DNA of 64,000 nucleotides, from positions 1-64,000 of the forward strand of contig NZ_JAJDNQ010000136.1 in the NCBI RefSeq assembly GCF_022340605.1, given 5' to 3'. Position 1 is the first letter of the stretch, and each line of letters opens with the position of its first letter. Both the position numbers and the translations under genes were made by a program. This DNA comes from Thiohalocapsa sp. Its GTDB lineage: Bacteria > Pseudomonadota > Gammaproteobacteria > Chromatiales > Chromatiaceae. The notes under the pieces are model-generated. The model was given only the letters and a program-made list of their open reading frames with translations. It did no database searches and was not told where the DNA came from. Positions 30,415-38,969 of the stretch are shown piece by piece.

Positions 30415-30654
30415 GTGGGTCCGAGATGACCCGGGCGCTGTGTTGCCGCGACCCATCGGACATGGCGCGCGCCACGCTGGGCATGCCGCCTGATTTTCCC
30501 GCCCGTGATCGGCCACTTACGCAAACCTCGCCGGCAACGCGCCCGCCGCCGGCGGCCGTCGTCCGCGACCGCGCTGGGTCTTGCAGCACCCACCCAGCGC
30601 CCGCGGCGCCGGCGGAGACCGCTTAACAGACTGATTTGCCGAATCTTCCTGACC

Positions 30655-30670
30655 TGGCATCCGCTTTGCT
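30655..30670 (+). promoter_or_regulatory. Sigma-54 (-24/-12) promoter of the eCIS operon
   Basis: TGGCATCCGCTTTGCT has the GG of the -24 element at 30656-30657 and the GC of the -12 element at 30668-30669, exactly 12 bp apart as required. It matches the consensus TGGCAC-N5-TTGC at all but one position. Transcription would start near 30681, 29 bp before the first gene of the injection-system block. The activator gene directly upstream supports the assignment. Confidence 0.8.
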
Positions 30671-30709
30671 GACTGGTCACAACCGCCCGTCGAGGAGCCC
30701 GCGCAGCAC

Positions 30710-31009
30710 ATGAGCAGCGATGACAACGCCGCCGTGGCGGCCCTGGCGGAGCAGATCGCCCGTTACCTGGAGGCCAACCAGGGGGCGCGTGACACGGTGG
30801 ACGGCATCACCCGCTGGTGGATCGCCCGCCAGAGACTGCTGGAGACGCGAAGCATGGTGGAGAAGGCATTGCAGCAGCTCGAGACCCAGGGCCGCGTGCG
30901 CAGCGGCCGCACCCCGGGCGGCGAGCTGGTCTACGGTGCCACCGACGCGGGCGCTTCGGCCGAAGGCAGCGGCAGCGGCGGCAGCGGCGGCAGCGGCGGC
31001 AGCGCCTGA
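30710..31009 (+). CDS. Small winged-helix-like protein, first gene of the eCIS operon
   Basis: A 99-residue protein I cannot name. Residues 5-77 look like a winged helix: helices AAVAALAEQIARYLEANQ and DGITRWWIARQRLL, a recognition-like helix MVEKALQQLETQGRV, then a short beta wing RSGRTPGGELVYGAT. The tail is a Gly/Ser linker of GSGGSGG units, which is unusual for a natural protein end. GAGGAG lies 12 bases before the ATG. As the first gene behind the sigma-54 promoter it could be an autoregulator or a structural adaptor. Both are inference. Confidence 0.65.
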   Translation: MSSDDNAAVAALAEQIARYLEANQGARDTVDGITRWWIARQRLLETRSMVEKALQQLETQGRVRSGRTPGGELVYGATDAGASAEGSGSGGSGGSGGSA

Positions 31010-31020
31010 GGTCCACCGCG

Positions 31021-31608
31021 ATGGCCTCCTTCCAAGGCGTGCATGGTGCGATGGCGGCGCTGGCCGACCGGCTCGACGCCCGGCTGCCGGACGCCTGGCG
31101 CAGCGGCACCACCACGGCGCGTGTGTCCATTCTGGGCAGCGCCGATCTCGCCGAGCCGCTGAGTGGCAATCAGCTCGGGCTCTATCTGTATCGCATCGGC
31201 GTGGACCCCCACGGCCACAACCGGCGCACCCCGCCGCCGGGCGCGGGCGTGCATGCACCGGATCGGGAACTGCCGGTGAACCTGCACCTGCTGCTCATCG
31301 CCAACGCCGCCAGCGCCTCGCTGGAGGCGGACCTGCTCGCCTGGGCCATGCTGGAGATCGCCAACGAGCCCCTGCTGGACCTCGCCGCGCTGGAAGAGCA
31401 CGACGCCGAATGGCGCAGCGCCGAGCAGGCGACCATCGCCCCGGACGATCTCAGCATCGAGGACCAGATGCGCATCTGGGACCGACTCGACGCCGACTTC
31501 ACGCTGACCGCCGCCTACGTCATCCGCACCCTGCAACTGCGCCTGCACCCGGACGACACGAGCCACGGCCCGGTGCGCTCGCGGGTCTTCCCGACAGGGG
31601 TGGTGTGA
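31021..31608 (+). CDS. DUF4255 / Pvc16-like tail terminator protein
   Basis: A 195-residue protein of the DUF4255 family, which caps the tail tube and sheath at the far end of Afp/PVC particles. Family features seen: an N-terminal helix with LADRLDARLPDAW, the strand-turn VSILGSADLAEPLSGNQLGLYLYRIGVDPHGHNR, then LPVNLHLLLIANAASASLEADLLAWAMLEI and a C-terminal part DFTLTAAYVIRTLQLRL. The start ATG 31021 lies 11 bp after the previous stop. The upstream open frame is out of context. In many eCIS operons this gene opens the structural block, as here. Confidence 0.85.
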   Translation: MASFQGVHGAMAALADRLDARLPDAWRSGTTTARVSILGSADLAEPLSGNQLGLYLYRIGVDPHGHNRRTPPPGAGVHAPDRELPVNLHLLLIANAASASLEADLLAWAMLEIANEPLLDLAALEEHDAEWRSAEQATIAPDDLSIEDQMRIWDRLDADFTLTAAYVIRTLQLRLHPDDTSHGPVRSRVFPTGVV

Positions 31609-31610
31609 CC

Positions 31611-32453
31611 ATGGCCCCGCGCCTGCGTGTGTTGGAGACCAACCTGCTGCACGCCGACGGCGCGCTAGTGTGGCTCGACGCCACCACCGGCGACCCGGAC
31701 GACACCGAGACCATGAGCAGCATCCGCGACCCGCTGGCGGTGACCCTGACCAGCCACCCGCGGGACCTGCGCTGGCTGGCCAAGCCCGGCCGGTTGGTGC
31801 TCTGGCGCCGCCCGAGCGGCCCGATGATTCGGGGCGAGGCCGATCACGCCGAACTTGCCCGGCCGACGCTCACGCCCTACCGCATCGCCGGCACCGCCGC
31901 GGACCCGACCGGCCGCTTCAATCCCCTGCGCTTCGATCTGACCGTCACCGGCAGCGCCGGACAGCCGCTGCTGTTGTATCGCTCGCCCTTCGGCGCACAC
32001 ACCGCCAGCGGGCCCGACACCGGCGCCGGCGGCGTGCTGGAGGGCACGCTCAGGTACGAGGCCACCGGCGACCCGGCGCTGGATGGCCAGCCGGCACGCT
32101 GGGCACTGCTGCGGCTCGACGTCACCCTGGTGCCGGCGGATGCCGACAACCCGGCGCAGGTGCGCAGCTTCGTCGCCCAGGCGGACGCCAACGGCGACTT
32201 CCGGCTGCTGCTGCGCCGGCTGCCGCCGCTCTCCGACGGCGTCGATCACTACGGCGCGAGCCTGAGCATCCAGGCGCCCGTCGGCGCCGCTGCCGATGCG
32301 CCGCCGGTGGCCGGGCTCGACGCCATGCATATCGGCGCCGTCGCAGCACCGTTCGGCTTCGCGCCGGCGCTGGCGCTCGACATCAGCCCCGGCGGCGTCA
32401 AGCGCATCGACTCCACCGGCCGCGATCACCTGGCGGTGACCCCCGCCGCATAA
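31611..32453 (+). CDS. eCIS-associated protein of unknown function, beta-rich
   Basis: A 280-residue protein placed between the DUF4255 terminator and the sheath, starting 2 bp after the terminator stop. I do not recognise the family. It is soluble and has no signal peptide. Strands such as LRFDLTVTG, LEGTLRYEA and WALLRLDVTLVP point to a beta-rich fold, and GVKRIDSTGRDHLAVTP closes it. A segment with MSSIRDPLAVTLTSHPRDL and GRFNPLRFDLTVTGSAGQPLLLYRS resembles surface or carbohydrate-binding beta sandwiches only in general. Tight spacing makes it part of the injection-system operon; a structural or assembly role is inferred from context. Confidence 0.7.
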   Translation: MAPRLRVLETNLLHADGALVWLDATTGDPDDTETMSSIRDPLAVTLTSHPRDLRWLAKPGRLVLWRRPSGPMIRGEADHAELARPTLTPYRIAGTAADPTGRFNPLRFDLTVTGSAGQPLLLYRSPFGAHTASGPDTGAGGVLEGTLRYEATGDPALDGQPARWALLRLDVTLVPADADNPAQVRSFVAQADANGDFRLLLRRLPPLSDGVDHYGASLSIQAPVGAAADAPPVAGLDAMHIGAVAAPFGFAPALALDISPGGVKRIDSTGRDHLAVTPAA

Positions 32454-32511
32454 GCCGCACGACCCCAAGCCACATCCGCTCGCTGCCGCACCCTGAAGGA
32501 GGCACAAGGCC

Positions 32512-34728
32512 ATGCCCGAGTATCTCGCCCCTGGCGTCTTCGTCGAGGAAGTCAGCTTCCGCTCCAAGTCGATCGAGGGCGTCGGCACGAGCGTGGCCGC
32601 CATCGTCGGCCCGACGCGCACCGGCCCCTTGCGCGGCAAACCCGAGGTCTGCACCAGCTTCGCCGACTTCCTGCGCACCTACGGCGACGCCGAGGACCTG
32701 ACCCTGGACGGTGAGGCGGTGCTCAACCACACCGCCATCGCCGCCCGCGCCTTCTTCGACAACGGCGGCAAGCAGCTCTACGTGGCCCGCGTCGCCGCCG
32801 GCGTCAACGGCACCGACGCGCAGGGCGCCGGCAGCAGCGCCGACTTCGCCGGAGCCGCGGACGACGCCGGCATCGTCGGCTTCCAGGGCCGCTTCCCCGG
32901 CGCCCGGGACCTGACCCTGGAACTGCGCTGGCGCGACAGCGAGAACCTGCTCAAGCGCGAGCGCGTCAACGTGCCCGACGAGGGCGAGGTGGTGTTCCTG
33001 GAAGCCACCGGCCTGCCGCCCGAGGTCCGCGCCACCGGCGTCGCCGGCGATGTGCCGCCGGCGCGCTTCCCGATGAGCTTTCGCGGCCTGGTGAGGCGCA
33101 ACGGCGACCACTACGTCATCGTCGACAACCTGGCCGAGATCACCGCGGCATCGGGCACCACGACCCCGGACCAGCTCGCGCCCGACGGCGAGACCGAGGG
33201 CCAGCTCATGCGCGCCGGCGTCGCCGCCGCCGCGTCCGCCACCTTCACCCGCGTCTACGCCCGCCAACCCGCCGGCGGAGCGCTGGCCGACGGCACCTCG
33301 GCGGAGATCGCCTTCACCGCCGAGACCGACCTGTCCGACTTCACCGGCGCCGACCACTGGGGCGCGCTGACCCGGCTGCGCGGCACCATCGACGCCGCCG
33401 GCTCCACGCTCACCATCGCCGCGGACCCGGTCAACCCCGGCGTCACGGCGCCGGTCACCCTGCGCCTGGCGGCGCTGGCGGCCGCGCCGGGTGCGGCCTC
33501 CGCCGTCATCGTCAAGCGCGCCTTCGACATCGACGTGCGCCTGGCGGACGCCGACGGCGAGCAGGGCGAGATCCTCTACAGCTACACCGGCATGACCACG
33601 GCCCCCGGCGGCGACACCAGCATGGAGACCGTCATGGCCGCGACGCCGGAGCGGCGGCTGGATGCGCTGACCTCACCGGTGGCCTGCACCATCGCCGACA
33701 CCCGCGACCCAGGCGCCGTGGCCGTCACCGGCGACGACGTGCTGAGCGCGCTGGAGGGGCTGTTCGAGTCCGACTTCCTGAACCCGCCGCCCACCGACCT
33801 CACTGGCCCGCGCTACCTGATCCGGCTCACCGGCGGCAGCGACGGCGCTGTACCCGGCAGCACCGACTACGCCGGCGAGGTGGACGAGGTCCAGGGCAGC
33901 ACCGGCCTCGCCGCGCTAGAGGACATCGACGACATCGCCATCGTCATGACCCCCGCCGCCGCCGCCCACGCCGACAGCCACCAGGCGGTGGTGGCCGCCA
34001 TGCAGGCGCACTGCCGGCGCATGCGCTACCGGGTGGGCATCGTCGACCCGCAGGAGGGCATGGCCCTGTCCGAGGTACGCGACTTCGCCGCCAACTTCGA
34101 CGACTCCCGGCTCGCTCTCTACTACCCCTGGGTGGTCACCGCGGACCCAACGGGCCGGCGCCCTACCATCACGGTGCCGCCGGGCGGCTTCATCGCCGGC
34201 GTCTACGCCAACACCGACGTCACCCGCGGCGTGCACAAGGCGCCCGCCAACGAGGTGGTGCTGGGCGCGCTGCGCTTTGCGCAGGACATCAACCGCTTTC
34301 AGCAGGAGCTCTTGAATCCCAACGGCATCAACTGCCTGCGCTCCTTCCCCGGGCGCGGCCACCGGGTCTGGGGCGGACGCACCCTGTCCAGCGACCCGGA
34401 ATGGAAGTACGTCAACGTGCGCCGCTACTTCCTGTACCTGGAGCGCTCCATCGACGTCTCCACCCAGTGGGTGGTGTTCGAGCCCAATGGCGAGCGCCTC
34501 TGGGCCAACGTCACCGCCACCGTGGAGGCGTTTCTCTACAACGAGTGGTTCAACGGGCGCCTGCTCGGCGGCTCGGCGAAGGAGGCCTTCTTTGTGCGCT
34601 GCGACCGCAGCACCATGACCCAGAACGACCTCGACAACGGCCGCCTGGTGTGCCTGGTGGGCGTCGCCCCGTTGCGGCCGGCGGAGTTCGTGGTGTTCCG
34701 GATCGGGCAGAAGACTGCTGATGCTTAG
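32512..34728 (+). CDS. Contractile tail sheath protein
   Basis: Main sheath protein of the injection system, whose contraction drives the inner tube into the target. The N-terminus PEYLAPGVFVEEV is the tail-sheath signature. The C-terminal domain (about 590-738) carries NVRRYFLYLERSIDVSTQWV, VFEPNGERLW, FLYNEWFNGRLLGGSAKEAF and FVRCD, which matches the conserved sheath core. At 738 residues it is much longer than Afp2-4, with an insertion (about 190-460) likely to decorate the outside of the particle. GGAGG lies before the ATG at 32512. A 244-bp gap with a stem-loop separates it from the tube gene. Confidence 0.92.
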   Translation: MPEYLAPGVFVEEVSFRSKSIEGVGTSVAAIVGPTRTGPLRGKPEVCTSFADFLRTYGDAEDLTLDGEAVLNHTAIAARAFFDNGGKQLYVARVAAGVNGTDAQGAGSSADFAGAADDAGIVGFQGRFPGARDLTLELRWRDSENLLKRERVNVPDEGEVVFLEATGLPPEVRATGVAGDVPPARFPMSFRGLVRRNGDHYVIVDNLAEITAASGTTTPDQLAPDGETEGQLMRAGVAAAASATFTRVYARQPAGGALADGTSAEIAFTAETDLSDFTGADHWGALTRLRGTIDAAGSTLTIAADPVNPGVTAPVTLRLAALAAAPGAASAVIVKRAFDIDVRLADADGEQGEILYSYTGMTTAPGGDTSMETVMAATPERRLDALTSPVACTIADTRDPGAVAVTGDDVLSALEGLFESDFLNPPPTDLTGPRYLIRLTGGSDGAVPGSTDYAGEVDEVQGSTGLAALEDIDDIAIVMTPAAAAHADSHQAVVAAMQAHCRRMRYRVGIVDPQEGMALSEVRDFAANFDDSRLALYYPWVVTADPTGRRPTITVPPGGFIAGVYANTDVTRGVHKAPANEVVLGALRFAQDINRFQQELLNPNGINCLRSFPGRGHRVWGGRTLSSDPEWKYVNVRRYFLYLERSIDVSTQWVVFEPNGERLWANVTATVEAFLYNEWFNGRLLGGSAKEAFFVRCDRSTMTQNDLDNGRLVCLVGVAPLRPAEFVVFRIGQKTADA

Positions 34729-34805
34729 CGGAAGGGACTCGTGCACGGCCTTGGAATTGTCGATGCCGTTCGCTGTCCGGCGCGAGCAAGTGTCGCCCTG
34801 GAGGA

Positions 34806-34855
34806 CGACACTCCGGCCATCGCGACCCACGGTCCGAGTGTCGGCCGGAGTGTCG
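34806..34855 (+). promoter_or_regulatory. Stem-loop between sheath and tube genes
   Basis: CGACACTCCGGCC (34806-34818) and GGCCGGAGTGTCG (34843-34855) are perfect 13-bp reverse complements around a 24-nt loop. It is in the only large non-coding gap (34729-34972) found in the first half of the eCIS block. No T-run follows, so RNA processing, stability or partial attenuation that adjusts sheath:tube ratios is more likely than full termination. Nothing else is visible in that gap. Confidence 0.45.
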
Positions 34856-34972
34856 GCTTCCAAGGTGACACGGATCAGCGCCGCGGGCGGCGTTGAAGAG
34901 TTGAGAGGCAACCGCGTAATTCCCTGAACCGAGCATCAACCGCCGCAACCCCGTTATTTGAGGCCCCTTGCC

Positions 34973-35428
34973 ATGCCCGTCCAGCGTCCAACCCCCTATT
35001 CCGCCTTCAACTTCCTGGTCGCCCTCGGTGACGGCACCGAGGCCGAGGTGGCCGGCGGCTTCGCCGAGGTGTCCGGCCTCAACGCCGAGGTCACCGTCGC
35101 CGAGTACCGCAACGGCAACGTGCCGGTGAATTACGTCACCAAGATCCCCGGCATCCACAAGGCCGGCGACGTGACCCTGAAGCGCGGCGTCATCGGCGCC
35201 CAGAACATCTACGAGTGGCTGGAGCAGGTGCGCGGCGGCGCCGTGGACGCCAAGCGCAACGTGGAGGTGCGCCTGCAGGACGAGAGCCAGAGCCAGACCG
35301 TCGTGTCCTGGCGGCTCATCGGCGCCATGCCCATCAAGTGGACCGGCCCGACGCTCACCGCCAAGGGCGGCACCGACGTGGCCATGGAGGAGCTGGTGCT
35401 GGCGGTGGAGACCATCCAGCAGGCGTAG
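34973..35428 (+). CDS. Inner tail tube protein 1 (Afp1/Afp5-like)
   Basis: A 151-residue inner-tube protein of the T4 gp19/Hcp-like fold that stacks in rings inside the sheath. Typical features are the opening PYSAFNFLVAL, the loop VAGGFAEVSGLNAEV, the strand ITKIPGIHK-like segment YVTKIPGIHKAGDVTLKRGV, and the end PIKWTGPTLTAKGGTDVAMEELVLAVE. I chose ATG 34973, with GAGG nine bases upstream, over an in-frame TTG at 34958. A second, longer tube protein is encoded two genes downstream. In known eCIS the second form usually joins tube to baseplate. Confidence 0.92.
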   Translation: MPVQRPTPYSAFNFLVALGDGTEAEVAGGFAEVSGLNAEVTVAEYRNGNVPVNYVTKIPGIHKAGDVTLKRGVIGAQNIYEWLEQVRGGAVDAKRNVEVRLQDESQSQTVVSWRLIGAMPIKWTGPTLTAKGGTDVAMEELVLAVETIQQA

Positions 35429-35443
35429 GGGCTCGCAGCGATC

Positions 35444-37075
35444 ATGGACCTCATGGGCGGCAGAGTCAGCCTGACCCCACGCCCGGCGGGCAGCGCCGAG
35501 CCGGTGCTCGCGGCGTGCTTTATCGGGCACTGCCCGGGTGCTGTGCGCCCGCAGCGGCTGCGCCAGCCCGCCCGGGCGGCGCTGCGCGGCATCGGGCTCG
35601 GCCGCGCGGTGGACTACCTGGACGCGGCCCATCCGCTCCCCGGCGCGCCGCCGGTGGACCTGCCCGCGGAGCTCGATGACGCCACGCGAGACAGGCTCGC
35701 CGCGCTTCAGCATTTGCCACTGCCGCTGCGCTCCGCCGCGGAGCTGGACGACCTCTTCCCGAACGCCCGCACCGCGCCCACCAGCTATGCCAGCAAGCTC
35801 GGCGGCGCCGGCGCCTGGCTGCCGCGGGCGGTGGACGACTGGTTCGCCAACGGCGGCGAGCTCTTGTGGCTCATCGTCGTACCCGAGGCCGAGGGCCGCG
35901 GCGGCTTCTTCGGGCTCGGCAGCGACGCGCTCGCGGCGGAAGCCGGTGCGGGCACCAGTGCGGACCTTGGCGCGACCGGAGCCACCGGCGGCCGCCTGGC
36001 CCTGCACGAGCCGCTCGGCCTGCGCGGGCTGGCGCTGGCGCTGGCCATCCCGGACATCGGCCTGCTGGCGCTACCGGACCTCGAGCGCTTGCAGGTGCCG
36101 GCGCAGCTCGCGGGCCCTGCGCGGGTGCGGCTGCCGAACCCGGCGCCGAGCTTCCTGCCGTGCAGTGCGCAGTACAACGACGGCCACCGCGAGCGCCGCG
36201 ACGCCCCGGAGATGCTCACGCCGGCGCCACCCGTGAGCACGCTGACCATCCTCGACGCCATCGCCGGTGCACTCGCCGGCTACCGGCCGGACCTCCAATG
36301 CCTCTTCGCGCTGCCGCTGGCGGCGGGCGGCGTCAACCGCGAGCCCCAACCCGACCCCGTGTTGCTCGCCGACCTGGGCGCGCGCGCCGCTCGCGGCTGG
36401 TCCGCGGCGCGGCGGCTGCAACTGCTCTGGCCCTACCTGCGCGACGACCGCCAGGGCCTGCGCAGCCCCAGCGGCGCCGTCGGCGGCGCCCAGGCCGCGG
36501 TGTCGGCGCGGCTCGGCCCCTGGCGCTCCGCCGCCGGCGTGTCCCTCTCCAGCACCGGCACGCCCTACCCGCCGACACCGCGGGAGCTGGTGGTGGCACT
36601 GCGCGAGCACCCCGGCGTGGGGGTGCTGTATCGCAGCGCGGGCGTGCTGCGGCTGGACGACGAGCGCCTGCTGGTGCCGGCGCTGCCCGCGGCCGATGCC
36701 ATCGGCGCCCATGCCGCCGGCTGGCGCTCCGGCGAGGTGCAGCGCTTCCTCGGCTGGCTCATGCGCCGGCTGCGCCGCCTCGGCGAGGCGCTGGTGTTCG
36801 ACGCCGACCCCGACGACCCGCGCGTGGCGCTGCTGCTGGAGCGCTTCTTCCGCGCCCTGCACGACCGCGGCGCCCTGCGCGGCGCCAGGCCCGAGGACGC
36901 CTTCACGATCCGCCCGCTGCGGCCGGCGGGGCGTGCCGGCGATGGCGTGCTGGGCTTCGAGATCGAGCTGGCACCGGCATTCCCGCTGGACCGGCTGCGG
37001 CTCACCTTCGTCAACCGTGCCGGTGAGTGGGTCACCGGTGGCCCGCAGGCAGGCACTGCCCGCGCGGCGGCCTGA
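35444..37075 (+). CDS. Divergent tail-sheath-like protein
   Basis: A 543-residue protein between the two tube genes. Its N-terminal half has no clear match. The C-terminal part reads RFLGWLMRRLRRLGEALVFD, then DPRVALLLERFFRALHDRGA, LRGARPEDAFTIRP and GFEIELAPAFPLDRLRLTFV. This parallels, block by block, the conserved C-terminal domain of the true sheath in this cluster (TQWVVFEPNGERLWANVTAT, VEAFLYNEWFNGRLLGGSAK, EAFFVRCD). It also has sheath-like LPNPAPSFLPCSAQYNDGHR and TLTILDAIAGALAGY. It lacks the PGVYVEEV start. I infer a sheath relative specialised for the baseplate end or cap, or a length-control variant. Confidence 0.6.
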   Translation: MDLMGGRVSLTPRPAGSAEPVLAACFIGHCPGAVRPQRLRQPARAALRGIGLGRAVDYLDAAHPLPGAPPVDLPAELDDATRDRLAALQHLPLPLRSAAELDDLFPNARTAPTSYASKLGGAGAWLPRAVDDWFANGGELLWLIVVPEAEGRGGFFGLGSDALAAEAGAGTSADLGATGATGGRLALHEPLGLRGLALALAIPDIGLLALPDLERLQVPAQLAGPARVRLPNPAPSFLPCSAQYNDGHRERRDAPEMLTPAPPVSTLTILDAIAGALAGYRPDLQCLFALPLAAGGVNREPQPDPVLLADLGARAARGWSAARRLQLLWPYLRDDRQGLRSPSGAVGGAQAAVSARLGPWRSAAGVSLSSTGTPYPPTPRELVVALREHPGVGVLYRSAGVLRLDDERLLVPALPAADAIGAHAAGWRSGEVQRFLGWLMRRLRRLGEALVFDADPDDPRVALLLERFFRALHDRGALRGARPEDAFTIRPLRPAGRAGDGVLGFEIELAPAFPLDRLRLTFVNRAGEWVTGGPQAGTARAAA

Positions 37076-37100
37076 TGGGCATGGCGACAGGAGCGCAGCC

Positions 37101-37646
37101 GTGATCGAGCACTTCATCCCCTTCCGCTTCAAGGTGACCCTGTTCGCCGCCGACGCCGCCGCGCCTACCGCGCAGGCGACCCTGGCCGCCGCGGCCGGGC
37201 GCACCAGCAACGTGCTCTGCGCCGGCGCCTTCAGCGAGGTGAGCGGCCTGGAGCTGACCATGGAGCCCAAGACCCTCCAGGAGGGCGGGCGCAACTGGGG
37301 CGAAATCCAGCTCCCGGGCCGCACCAAGTTCTCCACCGTGATCCTCAAGCGCGGCGTAACCACGGTGAACGACCTGTGGGCCTGGTTCGACGTGGTGAGC
37401 CGCCAGGCCAACTACGACTACCGCCTGGTGGGCGTCATCGAGGTGCAGGGCAACGCCGACCCGGCGCAGCCGGACGCGAGCCCGCCGGTGCCGCCACGCC
37501 CGCGCACCATCATGAAGTGGACGCTGCTGAATGCCCTGCCCATCAAGTTCAAGGGGCCGGACCTGTCCGCGACGGCCAACCAGGTGGCCATCGAGGAGCT
37601 GCACCTGGTGCACGAGGGGCTGGAGCTGCAGCGTCCTGTGCCGTGA
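37101..37646 (+). CDS. Inner tail tube protein 2 (baseplate-proximal)
   Basis: A 181-residue second tube protein of the gp19 fold. Seen: FIPFRFKVTLF, FSEVSGLELTMEPKTLQEGG, LPGRTKFSTVILKRGVTTVN, and the end LPIKFKGPDLSATANQVAIE. Compared with tube 1 it carries an extended Pro-rich loop (PAQPDASPPVPPRPRT), as baseplate-adjacent tube proteins often do. The start is GTG 37101 behind AGGAG at eight bases. It precedes the CIS_tube gene, the same order as in other eCIS operons. Confidence 0.88.
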   Translation: MIEHFIPFRFKVTLFAADAAAPTAQATLAAAAGRTSNVLCAGAFSEVSGLELTMEPKTLQEGGRNWGEIQLPGRTKFSTVILKRGVTTVNDLWAWFDVVSRQANYDYRLVGVIEVQGNADPAQPDASPPVPPRPRTIMKWTLLNALPIKFKGPDLSATANQVAIEELHLVHEGLELQRPVP

Positions 37647-37677
37647 GTCATTGACATTCACCAGCCGCCACAGCGCC

Positions 37678-38760
37678 ATGCCAGACCCCACCCGCGCCAA
37701 GCTCCTGTCCGTCAGCGGCCCCACGGACCACGGTGATCCGAACCGGGCCATCGACGTGCACTTCAATCCGAGCAGCCTGAAGGTGAGCCTGGCCAACTCC
37801 CTGTCCGCCAACGAGAAGAACAAGAACGGCAACGCCGCCCAATACCTGGACAAGAGCGCCGGCACGCTCACCGCGGAGCTGGTGTTCGACACCAGCGCCA
37901 GCGGCGACGACGTGCGCGCTGAGACGCGCCAGATCTACGAGCGCTTCATGCAGCCCGTGCCCGCGGGCAACAAGCTGAAGGCGCCGTCGCGCTGCCTGTT
38001 CCAGTGGGGCGCCTTCGAGTTCGTCGGGCTGATGCTGAGCATGGACGAGACCCTGGACTTCTTCTCCGCCACCGGCGTGCCGCTGCGGGCCACCGTCGCG
38101 CTCAAGCTCCAGCAGGACCGCTACGTGCCGCGCGCCGGCACGGCCGCGCCGGCGGCCAGCGGCAGCGACCCGACCTTCGCCGACCTCAGCACGGCGCCGC
38201 CCGACTGGAGCCCACCGGCGCCCAGCACCGACTGGCGCAGCAACACCGCCTTCAACGGCCTGGAGTCGCCGCGCGATGCGCTGGGCCGCGCGCTCAGCCT
38301 GCCGGGCGTGGACGCCGCGGCGGCGGTCGGCGGCACGGCCGGGCTGTCGCTCAAGGCCGGCGCCGGCGTCGCCGGCGCGGGCTTCAGCTTCGGCGCCTCG
38401 GCGTCCATCGGCACCGGCATCGCCGGGGCGTTCTCGGCCGCCGGGCTGTCGGCGAGCGCCAGCACCAGCCTCGGCGGCGGGCTCGCCGGTGCCTCGCTCA
38501 GCGTCTCCGGGCCGTCGCTGTCCGCCGGGCTCGGCGGCGGCGCGGGTCTGGGGGCGTCGGCCAATCTCTCGGCCGGTGCATCCCTCGGGGCATCGGCCGG
38601 CCTATCTGCCAATGCATCCGCCGGCGCATCCGCGGGCGCCAGCGCCAGCGCCTCGGCCAGCGCATCCGCCAATGCGTCGGCCAATGCGTCGGCCAATGCA
38701 TCGGCCAATGCATCCACCGGCGCCCGCGCCTCCGCCGCCACCAGCGTCGGCTTCGACTGA
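37678..38760 (+). CDS. CIS_tube (Afp7-like) baseplate protein with Ala/Ser/Gly tail
   Basis: A 360-residue hub/tube-initiator protein. The first 150 residues are the CIS_tube domain: DVHFNPSSLKVSLANSLSAN, TLTAELVFDTSASGDDVRAE, PSRCLFQWGAFEFVGLMLSM and VPLRATVALKLQQDRY. In Afp7 and relatives a LysM domain follows. Here no LysM is found; instead, residues about 190-360 are almost entirely Ala, Ser, Gly and Asn in short repeats, with DNA-level 12-bp units at 38590-38720. This tail is hydrophobic enough to fold as a glycine-zipper-like or disordered tether. The stop is followed after 13 bp by the DUF5908 gene. Confidence 0.8.
   Translation: MPDPTRAKLLSVSGPTDHGDPNRAIDVHFNPSSLKVSLANSLSANEKNKNGNAAQYLDKSAGTLTAELVFDTSASGDDVRAETRQIYERFMQPVPAGNKLKAPSRCLFQWGAFEFVGLMLSMDETLDFFSATGVPLRATVALKLQQDRYVPRAGTAAPAASGSDPTFADLSTAPPDWSPPAPSTDWRSNTAFNGLESPRDALGRALSLPGVDAAAAVGGTAGLSLKAGAGVAGAGFSFGASASIGTGIAGAFSAAGLSASASTSLGGGLAGASLSVSGPSLSAGLGGGAGLGASANLSAGASLGASAGLSANASAGASAGASASASASASANASANASANASANASTGARASAATSVGFD
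38590..38725 (+). repeat. In-gene repeat of 12-bp GCATCGGCCAAT-like units
   Basis: Near-identical 12-bp units (GCGTCGGCCAAT or GCATCGGCCAAT) occur four times at about 38675-38715, with diverged versions back to about 38590. They encode ASANASANASAN at the end of the CIS_tube protein. The pattern fits replication slippage within a coding sequence; spacing and length exclude a CRISPR array. Confidence 0.85.
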
Positions 38761-38773
38761 CCGGAGACCCACT

Positions 38774-38941
38774 ATGCCCATCCTCATCGACGAGCTGGAA
38801 CTGGACATCGAGCCCGGCGGCGAGCCGGCGCCGGCCACGGACCCGCTGGCAAGCGTGACGCCGGTCACGCCCGCGGAGCAGGAGGTCCTGACCCTGCTGG
38901 CCCTGGCCGACGAGCGCCGCGCGCGCCTGCTGGTGGACTGA
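38774..38941 (+). CDS. DUF5908 small eCIS protein
   Basis: A 55-residue protein starting MPILIDELELDIEP, the hallmark of DUF5908 (MPIxIxELxI), a very short family found between the tube/LysM and hub genes of contractile injection systems. The remaining sequence (TPAEQEVLTLLALADERRAR) is a single charged helix. CCGGAG precedes the ATG by seven bases. Its role is unknown; its fixed position suggests help in hub assembly. Confidence 0.7.
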   Translation: MPILIDELELDIEPGGEPAPATDPLASVTPVTPAEQEVLTLLALADERRARLLVD

Positions 38942-38969
38942 GCCCACGCGCCCGCCGACGTGATGACCC

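Noticed and set aside
38590..38725. Possible CRISPR-like array
   Set aside because: Units are 12 bp, contiguous and in frame within the CIS_tube gene, with no spacers.
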